A stretch of DNA of 64,000 nucleotides from an uncultured Bizionia sp. (GTDB taxonomy: Bacteria > Bacteroidota > Bacteroidia > Flavobacteriales > Flavobacteriaceae), in NCBI GenBank assembly GCA_947496215.1, contig CANMCF010000002.1, positions 434,001 to 498,000 on the forward strand, written 5' to 3'. Below, piece after piece: positions 33,947 to 42,704 of this stretch. The position numbers and the translations under genes were made by a program. The stretch's first letter is position 1. The number at the start of each line of letters is the position of its first letter. A model generated the notes under the pieces. The model did no database searches and was not told the DNA's origin. It saw only the letters and a list, made by a program, of their open reading frames with translations.

Positions 33947-36850
33947 TTGCTTAAAAGATTAACAATTGTCATCATAGGATTCTTTGCTTCATTTCTAATG
34001 AGAGCACAGCAGCCAGTATCCATACATTTTTCTGAAAATGAAGGGCTACCGGAAAAAGAGATCTATAAGGTGGTGGAAGGTAAGGATGGAGTGTTGTGGC
34101 TTGCAACCAATTCGGGGGTCTATAGCTACGATGGCAATACATTCACACTACATAGACATCCAGATCAAAGAGGGCCTTCTTCCTTTGGGATAAAATTCGA
34201 TGAAAAGGGGAGGCTGTGGTATGCCACGATGAATTCTGAACTTTACTATGTGGAAAATGGTAAAGTCCATTTTTTTAAAAACCTCGAAAAAAAAGTAGGC
34301 AGTACGGTATTGGAATTCGATATCATAGATGTTGACAATCTCTTTGTTAGTGCGTATAATGGTTTTTTTAACATTGATGTCAACACGAAGGAGGTTCACG
34401 AAGTCAACATTGAAAATTTGATACAATATCATTCTGGGATACACAGCTTCAAGGGTAAAGACTATATGTTTAATGGAGGGGCTTTAAATGAAGTCGTAGG
34501 AGATTCTTTGAAACTGTTGTTTAGATTGGAGAAGGCAACACCTAGAATAAGATTTTCGACCCTTTTGAGTACGGACAAACACTTGTATGTTAGATTTCTC
34601 ATAGATAACAAGAATACGTTTTATAAAGTCGATGAATCTGGTATCGAACCTACTTCAGCCTTTAATGCAATTGATCGTGTTTCAATAAATCATTTAAAGA
34701 GAATGGGAACCTCTTTTTGGGTTTTTACAGCAAATGGAGCTTATGAATATAGTACCGCAAACAATGATTTGGAGCTTGAAAATCATTATTTGAAAGGAAA
34801 AAACTTAACAAGTTTGATTGTAGATCGCAATGGGAATCATATTTTTTCAAGTGTTAACAATGGGCTGTACATATTGCCAAATACCGAGGTAGAGGTATTG
34901 AGGGATGAAGCTATTAAAGACGGGGTGATATCTTCTTTCGTGGCTATAAATGATAGTTTGATTAATTACATTTCGAATCATGATGAGTTACACAGTTTTA
35001 ATTTGAAAGGAAAAAAGAGTGAAACTAGAAGGATAGATCGATTTCTTAATCAAACACTCTATTATGATTCATTGAAAAATGAAGGAATGCTTTTCAATAA
35101 TTCGGAATTGGAATTATATGATCCTATGAATCTCAAGGTGTCCAAAAAAATCTTTGAGGAGGCGCCTAAAGACATAACACGATTAAATGATAGTACATAT
35201 ATATCTACAAATTACAATAGAACAAAAATAATTGGAAATGACCTTGAATATCAAAAGATATTTCATGGCAGATCCAAAGAATTGGCATATACCAAATCTG
35301 GTCATTTTTACATAAGTACACCAGAAGGGATTAAATGGGCATCCAATGTGGGGAACGATTTAAAACGAACGACTCAAAATGGAAAAGGATTTTATTCAAA
35401 TGGAATAGTAAATCAGAAAAATACGGACAAAGTATGGATTAGTAGACCTAATTGGGGTATATATCTTGCAGAAAATGGGGAGATAATTAAAAGTATCTAT
35501 ATGTCCAATGGGTTGCTTGACAAGACAGTGACGGCCATGGATTCAAATGAAGAGGAGTTATGGATTGCTACAAACAAGGGAATCCAACGCTATGACTATG
35601 AAACGGAAAGTTTTACTAATTTTGGAATGAAGGATGGAATCATGCAGCCTCGAATCTTGAAACTTCAAGTTACAAACCAATATGTCTGGTATCAGACGGT
35701 AACAGGGATCTATAGATTCCCCATCAACAAGCAAAAATCGACATTTGTACCAGATATATATTTTTCAAGAATAAAAATAGCAAACAAGTCGCAAGAGTTA
35801 AAAGATCATTATAAAATAGATTACAATGCAAACACCTTGGACATAACCTTTATGATAAATGGGTTCAAAAGTTTGGAACAATATCAATTCGAGTATAGCA
35901 TTGAAGGGTTGAATTCAGAATGGGTAGTACTGGAAAAAGGAAAGCACGATGTTAACTTCAACAGTTTGCCTAGTGGAAAATATACGTTCAAGGTTCGTGC
36001 TAAAGACTATCTTGGGGGAGTGTGCACCAAATCAATACATTTCAAGATAAATGTGACATTGCCTTTTTGGAAGCGTTGGTGGTTTAGTTTACTCATAGCT
36101 TCAATTGTCATTGCAGGTATGATGACTTTTTTTAAAGTCAAAGGAAGGAGAAAAGAGGAATTGCGAAAAAAAGAACTCAAGCAGGTAGAGGTCGAACGAC
36201 AATTGGTAGCTCTGAAATTGGAGAATCTACGATCGCAAATGAATCCTCATTTCATATTCAATGCTCTTAATTCCATACAAGAGTACATCATGCTAAATCA
36301 AAAGAAGTTGGCTAGCGATTACTTGGGGAAGTTTGCCGATTTGATGAGAACCTATCTCAACCATAGTAAAAAGGGGAATATTACCTTGCAAGAAGAAATA
36401 GATTGCATAAAGATGTATTTGGAATTGGAAAAGTTACGTTTCGAAGACAAGATGGACTATGTAGTGGACATTTCTGGGGCTTTGAACCCCAATGACATCT
36501 CAATTCCCACTATGTTGGTGCAACCATATATAGAAAACGCATTGAAGCATGGACTGTTGCATCGTAAGGCAAATAGAAGATTGCAAATCGATTTTCATAT
36601 AAGAGAAGCTACAAAAACAATAAGATGTGTCATAGTAGACAATGGAATAGGTAGGGAGAAGGCCAAAGAATTCAAGGCCAGAAGCAGAAAGAAGCATAAA
36701 CCTTTTGCAACTAGGGCTACAGAAGATAGATTGAATCTAATAAATTACGGAAAAGAAAAAAGAGCAGGGGTAACCATTACGGATTTATTTGAAGAAAATG
36801 CACCTGCAGGAACACAAGTGGACATCATAATTCCATTTACAACATTATAG
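33947..36850 (+). CDS. Hybrid propeller sensor histidine kinase (LytS/YehU-type kinase core)
   Basis: A 967-aa membrane kinase. It appears to start at TTG 33947, since an in-frame TAG lies two codons upstream; then comes a signal segment (IVIIGFFASFLMRAQQ). Residues about 22-600 are two-component-regulator propeller repeats (LWLATNSGVYSYDG, LWIATNKGIQRYDYE), followed by a Y_Y_Y domain (YQFEYSIEGLNSEW), a transmembrane helix near 705-725, a coiled linker and a His_kinase domain with phospho-acceptor H768 in QMNPHFIFNALNSIQ, plus an ATPase domain (VQPYIENALKHG, DNGIG). The periplasmic propeller probably senses a polymer breakdown product or envelope signal. The cognate regulator follows after 3 bases. 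Confidence 0.92.
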   Translation: MLKRLTIVIIGFFASFLMRAQQPVSIHFSENEGLPEKEIYKVVEGKDGVLWLATNSGVYSYDGNTFTLHRHPDQRGPSSFGIKFDEKGRLWYATMNSELYYVENGKVHFFKNLEKKVGSTVLEFDIIDVDNLFVSAYNGFFNIDVNTKEVHEVNIENLIQYHSGIHSFKGKDYMFNGGALNEVVGDSLKLLFRLEKATPRIRFSTLLSTDKHLYVRFLIDNKNTFYKVDESGIEPTSAFNAIDRVSINHLKRMGTSFWVFTANGAYEYSTANNDLELENHYLKGKNLTSLIVDRNGNHIFSSVNNGLYILPNTEVEVLRDEAIKDGVISSFVAINDSLINYISNHDELHSFNLKGKKSETRRIDRFLNQTLYYDSLKNEGMLFNNSELELYDPMNLKVSKKIFEEAPKDITRLNDSTYISTNYNRTKIIGNDLEYQKIFHGRSKELAYTKSGHFYISTPEGIKWASNVGNDLKRTTQNGKGFYSNGIVNQKNTDKVWISRPNWGIYLAENGEIIKSIYMSNGLLDKTVTAMDSNEEELWIATNKGIQRYDYETESFTNFGMKDGIMQPRILKLQVTNQYVWYQTVTGIYRFPINKQKSTFVPDIYFSRIKIANKSQELKDHYKIDYNANTLDITFMINGFKSLEQYQFEYSIEGLNSEWVVLEKGKHDVNFNSLPSGKYTFKVRAKDYLGGVCTKSIHFKINVTLPFWKRWWFSLLIASIVIAGMMTFFKVKGRRKEELRKKELKQVEVERQLVALKLENLRSQMNPHFIFNALNSIQEYIMLNQKKLASDYLGKFADLMRTYLNHSKKGNITLQEEIDCIKMYLELEKLRFEDKMDYVVDISGALNPNDISIPTMLVQPYIENALKHGLLHRKANRRLQIDFHIREATKTIRCVIVDNGIGREKAKEFKARSRKKHKPFATRATEDRLNLINYGKEKRAGVTITDLFEENAPAGTQVDIIIPFTTL

Positions 36851-36853
36851 CGT

Positions 36854-37606
36854 ATGAAGGCTTTGATAATAGACGATGAACCAAAAGCAAGAAATCTATT
36901 GAAGATTTTAATAGAGGAAAATTGTCAAAAAATAGAAACTATAATTACTGCAGAAGATCTATTGAGTGGAGTAGAGGAGATAAAGAAAGAACAACCACAA
37001 ATTGTATTCTTGGACATTGAAATGCCAGAACATTCTGGTCTGGAGATTCTCGATTTCATAGATAAAGACATCAATAACTTTGAAATTATTTTTACTACTG
37101 CATATAGCGAATATGCAATTCAAGCTTTTGAGTTGTCCGCTATAGATTATTTGTTGAAACCCATCAGAGTCAATAAGTTGCAATGTGCAGTGGAAAAGGC
37201 TTCTTTAAACCTAGGCAAATCTCAAATAAACCTAAAGATTGAAGAGCTTCGTAAAAGTTTGAATGGCTTGAATTTCAAAAAAATAGCACTGCCGGTTGCA
37301 GATGGTATTAAGTTTGTCAACTTCGATGACATCATCATGTTAAAGGCTGATGGCATGTATACTACCATTTCATTGCAAGCCAATGAAGAAATACTGATAA
37401 GCAAACCGTTAAAGCATTTTGTAGATTTGTTGGAAAGCAATCCTATTTTCTATAAGCCACACCGCTCCTATCTGATTAATCTAAAGTACATAAGGGAATA
37501 CTCCAAGAAAGATGGAGGTTACATCATTATGGATAATAATGAAACGGTATCCATTTCCAAAGACAAAAAAGAGGAGTTCTTGGCCATAGTTCAAAGTCTT
37601 GGTTGA
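36854..37606 (+). CDS. LytTR-family response regulator
   Basis: A 250-aa cytoplasmic regulator. Residues 1-120 form a receiver domain with acidic pocket D7-D8, phospho-acceptor D54 in FLDIEMPEHSGLEIL, and YLLKPI carrying the conserved Lys. Residues about 140-247 are a LytTR DNA-binding domain (IMLKADGMYTTISL, LLESNPIFYKPHRSYLINL). It pairs with the kinase just upstream, with 3 bases between them. The promoters it controls are unknown; the secreted genes immediately downstream are reasonable candidates. Confidence 0.94.
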   Translation: MKALIIDDEPKARNLLKILIEENCQKIETIITAEDLLSGVEEIKKEQPQIVFLDIEMPEHSGLEILDFIDKDINNFEIIFTTAYSEYAIQAFELSAIDYLLKPIRVNKLQCAVEKASLNLGKSQINLKIEELRKSLNGLNFKKIALPVADGIKFVNFDDIIMLKADGMYTTISLQANEEILISKPLKHFVDLLESNPIFYKPHRSYLINLKYIREYSKKDGGYIIMDNNETVSISKDKKEEFLAIVQSLG

Positions 37607-37701
37607 TTCTTCTTAGAAATAGAAACAAACCTTTTAGAAGTTATGTGGATTTTTGAGTCAAGGATCAAGTTAATTTTATCCAAAACCAAAAAATCATAAC
37701 T

Positions 37702-38059
37702 ATGAAAAAAAACAACTTTAGTACTATCGGTTCTATGCTTTCTTTTATCAATGTCAGTCAATGCACAAAAGAATTTTGACAAGAATTCAGATTCAACCTT
37801 TCCCAGTATGGAAGATTATTCAACCGCTAATGTGTATGACAAATCAACCAACAAGGGGAATACAAGTAATCAACCGGAAGTAAATGTTGCAAAGATAAAA
37901 CAAGACGGCAATATCCTCGAAGAGTTTGTTTTGGGATTGACTGACATTGAAAAAGATGAATGCAGTTGCGATACGCAATCAAAAGGAGCCCAAATAATAG
38001 AATCTTCAAAGCATTATAAAACCCTGAATGTGTTCACATATTTGGTTTTTTTGCTTTAG
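37702..38059 (+). pseudogene. Small secreted protein gene frameshifted in an A8 run next to its start codon
   Basis: The ATG at 37702 is followed by eight A residues (37705-37712), and its frame stops after about 26 codons. With seven A residues the frame would read MKKTTLVLS, a hydrophobic stretch and then SVNAQ, a textbook signal peptide, joining directly to the open frame that contains 37751 and ends at 38059 (118 aa in all). The body is polar (NKGNTSNQPEVNVAK, DIEKDECSCDTQSKG) and unrecognised. The extra A may be a sequencing error, a mutation, or a slippage switch. The ATG at 37751 alone would give an unsecreted 102-aa product. Confidence 0.65.
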
Positions 38060-38111
38060 AAACTGAAAACAACATTTCAGCAAGTGGTAACCATTTTCTT
38101 GTTAATTAGTA

Positions 38112-38143
38112 AATAGTTTAGCCCCCTTAAACTATAAACTATT
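38112..38143. promoter_or_regulatory. Inverted repeat just upstream of the 1506-aa protein gene
   Basis: AATAGTTTA (38112-38120) and TAAACTATT (38135-38143) form a perfect 9-bp inverted repeat spaced by 14 bases, ending 6 bases before the ATG. It could be an operator for the neighbouring LytTR regulator or an RNA hairpin over the ribosome entry site; neither is shown. Confidence 0.35.
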
Positions 38144-38149
38144 CCCTAT

Positions 38150-41100
38150 ATGAAACTAAAATTACTATTTCTGGTATTTTGTGTTTGCAATTTAAGCTTG
38201 GCACAAATTCCGACGACAGGACTTGTAAGTGAGTATGAATTTACCAATGGAAGTTTGGCAGACCCCATAAATGGCGATGATTTTGTTAAAACTGGTACGG
38301 CATCCATAAACGTGGCAGATAAGTTTGGTGTAGTCAACAATGCAATAGATTTAAATGGAGACTATTTGACAAGGCCTAATATAAGCTATCCTACAGATCT
38401 AACATTTAGTTTTTGGATTCAAACAAATACCAACGATTCAAACAGAAGAACCATAATAGATGATAAATCATCTAACGTAGGAATGTCCATTTTCTTAGAA
38501 AATGGAAAGATCGGTATAGCGGCGACCCATGAGCGGTCACCCCTTGGTGCTCCAATCACATATCGTTCTTTCGAATTTATTTCAAATACAGTAGTGTCGG
38601 ACGGACAGTGGCACAATATAAGCCTTACCATCGAATTTGATGAAATAAGGAACATTGCAAACCAACTTAGAGGACATATTTTCAATATAGATCTGTATAC
38701 GGACCTTCAATTGGAATCTTTTGTAGATACGATCAATGGAACCTCTTTGAATTCTGTAGGCAACACCAATAACTTTGGGAATGTCACAATAGCTAACAAT
38801 AGAACTAATACATTGATCAATGATAATCGTTATTTGGATGCAATCGATGATATATACGTATATGGTCGTTTGCTTACGACATCAGAGGTAACAGATGTGG
38901 CAGAGAATGGAGGGATTTGTTTCGCTCCGGATTTACAACTGTCGCAGATAACAAACATCATGGATACGACTTTTGATATCACATTTTCTGAAACAGGAAC
39001 TTATGATGTCGCATATGTGGTAAAGGGAGAGCCTTTTTCAAATGCAACGATAGTTAATGTCGTGTCAACAGGAGGTGTTCATACTATTTCTGGATTGTCT
39101 AGTGGACTTCTGTATGATGTGTATGTTAGGGAGGAGTGTTCCGTCACATATTCTTCAGGATGGTCAGGATCGGTGGAAATAAGAATGGAAGGACTGTTTT
39201 TTGTCGATGTCCAAGCATCAGGTAATAACAATGGTACGACATGGGCAGACGCATATACGGATTTAAATGCGGCACTGAGCATCTCTGGCAGCAACCAAGT
39301 GATATGGGTAGCACAAGGAACTTATGTTCCCGATGCATCAGATCGTACCAAGAGTTTTACGATTGCAGCTTCTGGGATTATGATCTATGGAGGTTTCAAT
39401 GGAACGGAAACAGATTTGTCACAAAGAGATTTTAGAACCAATCAGACTATTTTATCTGGAGATTTACAGGGTAATGACAATGGGAACATAACTTATGGAG
39501 AACCAACGAGGAGTGATAATAGCTATAAGGTAATGTATGTCAATGCTTCTAATGTAACCTTGGATGGAATTACATTTGCAAATGGACATGCTAATTACGT
39601 GACAGGATTTTATCAGTCAGGAGCAGGATTGTCCAAAGAAGCATTCAAGACTAATTTAACCATAGAGAATTGTATATTTAAAAACAATGTGGCCGTCAAT
39701 GGAGGTGCTGGGATATTTGCAGAATACAAGGCACCTAATGGTAGTGGGTTTTTGAAGATCACAGGCTCTGTTTTTGAAAATAACTTGGCTAGATATGGAA
39801 CGTCATTTTACAGTTATACTTCGGGGATAACTGATGGGTTGGTTGCAGACATATCGAATTCCACATTCATAGGTAACTTAGCTACGGATAATGGAAGCAA
39901 CTTAGGGTTGGCCGGAAGCGCTGGTTGGATTAGAGCTTATGCTTCTGGGTCTACTGTAACTAATTCATTTGTAAACAACACCTATGCGAACAACAAGGAT
40001 GATGGAACAGGGGGTAGTTTGACCAATGCAACTAGAGCAACATTGGGTATTAGTCAAAATCAAGGTGTTATGACTTCCAATGTTCAAAATTGTATATTTT
40101 GGAACAATAAAAGTAGAGGGACGAATACCATAGCGAAATCCATAAGTGGAATTACCGGTGCTTTAGCCGCAAACATTGATGTCGGTAATTCAATTGATGA
40201 AAACGATTTCTCATTGATAGCAGCTTCAGATAAGATCAATACAAGCAATGCAGATCCTCTTTTTACCAATTTGGCAGGAGGTGATTTCACCTTGCTACCA
40301 GCATCCCCAGGAGTAGATGCAGGTAATACTTCCCAAGTACCAACAGGGGTGTTGTATGATTTATCTGGTAATGCCAGAGTATTTGCTGGTGTCGTGGATA
40401 TGGGAGCCTATGAGCAGAGTTGTATTTCAACATGCTATGATTTGACAATCAACATAGTTGGGAATGGAACGGTAAACAACAATGGGGCCACATTGACAAG
40501 TTTTTCTCCCTTCCCAGCCAATGTAACATTGTCTTTGGTGCCAAGTCCGGATTTGGGAAATCAATTTGTAGTTTGGGGAGGAGATGCTTCAGGTACAGCA
40601 AATCCATTGTCAGTGACAATGGATTCGGACAAGACTATTACCGTTACTTTTATGGAATCTCCAATTTATGTGGATGTAGATGCCACAGGAACAAATGATG
40701 GAAGCTCTTGGGCAGATGCCTATACGGATTTGAACACAGCAATCGCCAACCTAGGTACTTTCAAAGCTATCTGGATAGCAGATGGAACTTATACTCCAAC
40801 AGCCGGTAACAGAGGTAATTCGTTTAATTTTTCAACGACGGATTTGAAGATTTATGGAGGGTTTGATGGAACAGAAGTAGAGCTTTCCCAAAGGGACCTA
40901 ACTTCCAACAAGACGATTTTGAGTGGAGATATAAATGGAGATGATGCAGGTGTTGGTTTTACAACTAGCACAAGAGGAGACAATGTGTATCATGTAGTGA
41001 GAGTTACGGCAAATGGAATCGAGTTGAATGGATTGACCATACAAGATGGACATGCAAATGTGAACAGTGCAGGAGCAAGAGAAGGGGCAGCAATTTTCAA

Positions 41101-42670
41101 AACGGAAACCGTGAATTCATTGACTTTGAAAGAGTGTGTCATAAAAAACAATGTTAGCTTAGTGGCTGGATCGGTTTATACTTGGTTCGATGCAAATGGA
41201 ACATTGAAGGTGGAAAATTGCATATTCGAGTCCAATCTGTCTACATACGCTTCGGGAATTTATTCGGGAACTAGAAACAATAGGACTCTGAATGTTGTTA
41301 TGACGAATAGTTTGTTCAGTCACAACATATCTACGAACAATGGAGGGACACAGGGATATACTGGAAGTTCTGCTTGGTTGAGGGCTTATGGGTCCAACTC
41401 TTTGCTTACTGCCAATATTTCAAATTGCACTTTTGCCAACAATATGGATACAGGTACCATTTCTTCTGTAACAGAAAGAGGTACGTTGAGTTTAGGGAGG
41501 TCTTCGGGTACACTGAATTCTACGATTTCAAACTCAATCTTTTACAATAATGTGGGAACAGGAGGAGTAACGACTTTGGCAATAAGTAGAGGACATACAA
41601 CTTCAGCCAACCAAGTATTGGTTTATAATACCATAGATGAAGGTGGATTTTCAAACATAAGTGCTGGAAATCTTACAAACACAAGTAATTCGAATCCTCT
41701 GTTCAATGATGCACCAAACAAGGACTTTAATCTTTTAGCGGGATCTCCAGCAATTGATGCAGGTGATAATGGAAAAATACCAAGTGGGACAACAACGGAT
41801 CTATCTGGTAATGCAAGAATTTATAACACAACGGTGGATATGGGGGTACATGAATATGATCCAAGCTTGTTTACAGTCACGGTTTCTCCAAAGGTGTTCT
41901 TGCAAGGAGCTTTGTTAAGCTCTGCCAGTAACATTATGAGGGACGATTTAAGATCAGGAAACTACCTACCTACGACATCGCCATATGCGGATGGCATTAC
42001 TTGCAACAGTTCAGTCTTTGCAATAACGGGGAATGATGCCATTGTAGATTGGATTTGGGTGGAGTTAAGGGATGCGACAACCAACACGACCGTATTGGCG
42101 GGACAATCTGCATTGTTGCAACGTGATGGCGATGTGGTAGCGACGGATGGTATTTCTTCACTAACATTCAACAATCCGACAGGGAACTATTATTTGGCAA
42201 TAAAACATAGAAATCATTTGGGTGTTATGACGGGTAATGTGTTGGCTTTTAGTAATTCAGTGTCTATGGTGGATTTTACAGATGCCAATGCCCCAATAAC
42301 TTTTGGAGTCGAAGCACAAACTTCTTTTGGAGTGCCTTTGGGAATAGTTGCAATGTGGGCAGGGGATGCAAATGGAGACGGTAGGTTGAACTATTCTGGA
42401 GCTATGTCCGATGTGCCATATATAAGAAGTCAAGTATTCAACGATCCCAATAATTCCGTATTTGGTGGCCCTCCAGTGGCTAGTTATCCATCGCAAGGCT
42501 ACAATGCGACAGATGTGGATATGGATGGGGTGACGGTATATTCTGGAGCTGGGAGTGATGTATTGTACATAAGGAACAACATATTCAACAATCCATCGAA
42601 TTCTGTGTTTGGAGGCCCTCCAACGTCGACCTATGTATTTGTGCAACAATTGCCAGAAGGAGCTAACTAA
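38150..42670 (+). CDS. Giant secreted protein: LamG, two beta-helix modules, InlB-like repeat, shared C-terminal module
   Basis: A 1506-aa exported protein (signal KLLFLVFCVCNLSLAQ). Domains in order: a LamG/concanavalin-like domain (about 20-260; LTFSFWIQTNT, SDGQWHNISLT), a fibronectin-III-like segment (ITFSETGTYDVAYVV), a right-handed beta-helix module (about 350-760; GTTWADAYTDLN, MIYGGFNGTETDLSQRDF), a divergent InlB-type repeat (YDLTINIVGNGTVNNNG ... FVVWGGDASG), a second beta-helix module (about 838-1235) and the shared module from K1248. Beta-helix plus LamG suggests binding or cleaving polysaccharide, but no lyase residues are clear. It follows the kinase/regulator pair and the frameshifted small gene. 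Confidence 0.85.
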   Translation: MKLKLLFLVFCVCNLSLAQIPTTGLVSEYEFTNGSLADPINGDDFVKTGTASINVADKFGVVNNAIDLNGDYLTRPNISYPTDLTFSFWIQTNTNDSNRRTIIDDKSSNVGMSIFLENGKIGIAATHERSPLGAPITYRSFEFISNTVVSDGQWHNISLTIEFDEIRNIANQLRGHIFNIDLYTDLQLESFVDTINGTSLNSVGNTNNFGNVTIANNRTNTLINDNRYLDAIDDIYVYGRLLTTSEVTDVAENGGICFAPDLQLSQITNIMDTTFDITFSETGTYDVAYVVKGEPFSNATIVNVVSTGGVHTISGLSSGLLYDVYVREECSVTYSSGWSGSVEIRMEGLFFVDVQASGNNNGTTWADAYTDLNAALSISGSNQVIWVAQGTYVPDASDRTKSFTIAASGIMIYGGFNGTETDLSQRDFRTNQTILSGDLQGNDNGNITYGEPTRSDNSYKVMYVNASNVTLDGITFANGHANYVTGFYQSGAGLSKEAFKTNLTIENCIFKNNVAVNGGAGIFAEYKAPNGSGFLKITGSVFENNLARYGTSFYSYTSGITDGLVADISNSTFIGNLATDNGSNLGLAGSAGWIRAYASGSTVTNSFVNNTYANNKDDGTGGSLTNATRATLGISQNQGVMTSNVQNCIFWNNKSRGTNTIAKSISGITGALAANIDVGNSIDENDFSLIAASDKINTSNADPLFTNLAGGDFTLLPASPGVDAGNTSQVPTGVLYDLSGNARVFAGVVDMGAYEQSCISTCYDLTINIVGNGTVNNNGATLTSFSPFPANVTLSLVPSPDLGNQFVVWGGDASGTANPLSVTMDSDKTITVTFMESPIYVDVDATGTNDGSSWADAYTDLNTAIANLGTFKAIWIADGTYTPTAGNRGNSFNFSTTDLKIYGGFDGTEVELSQRDLTSNKTILSGDINGDDAGVGFTTSTRGDNVYHVVRVTANGIELNGLTIQDGHANVNSAGAREGAAIFKTETVNSLTLKECVIKNNVSLVAGSVYTWFDANGTLKVENCIFESNLSTYASGIYSGTRNNRTLNVVMTNSLFSHNISTNNGGTQGYTGSSAWLRAYGSNSLLTANISNCTFANNMDTGTISSVTERGTLSLGRSSGTLNSTISNSIFYNNVGTGGVTTLAISRGHTTSANQVLVYNTIDEGGFSNISAGNLTNTSNSNPLFNDAPNKDFNLLAGSPAIDAGDNGKIPSGTTTDLSGNARIYNTTVDMGVHEYDPSLFTVTVSPKVFLQGALLSSASNIMRDDLRSGNYLPTTSPYADGITCNSSVFAITGNDAIVDWIWVELRDATTNTTVLAGQSALLQRDGDVVATDGISSLTFNNPTGNYYLAIKHRNHLGVMTGNVLAFSNSVSMVDFTDANAPITFGVEAQTSFGVPLGIVAMWAGDANGDGRLNYSGAMSDVPYIRSQVFNDPNNSVFGGPPVASYPSQGYNATDVDMDGVTVYSGAGSDVLYIRNNIFNNPSNSVFGGPPTSTYVFVQQLPEGAN
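39200..41850 (+). repeat. Duplicated beta-helix modules within the 1506-aa protein
   Basis: Two copies of a roughly 400-residue unit, about 39200-40420 and 40663-41850. Each begins VDVxAxGxNxG(T/S)(T/S)WADAYTDLN, continues with YGGFxGTExxLSQRD and ILSGD, and ends with DAGN/DAGD, DLSGNARxF and VDMG. A third copy occurs in the next gene. Confidence 0.8.
41891..42667 (+). repeat. Shared C-terminal module, copy 4
   Basis: About 259 codons, KVFLQG to QQLPEG. Calcium-loop-like motifs: DANGDGRLNYSG and DVDMDGVTVYSG. More diverged at DNA level from copies 2 and 3 than those are from each other. Confidence 0.88.
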
Positions 42671-42704
42671 TCTCAATATTCAATTAATTGATTAAATCCA
42701 TATT

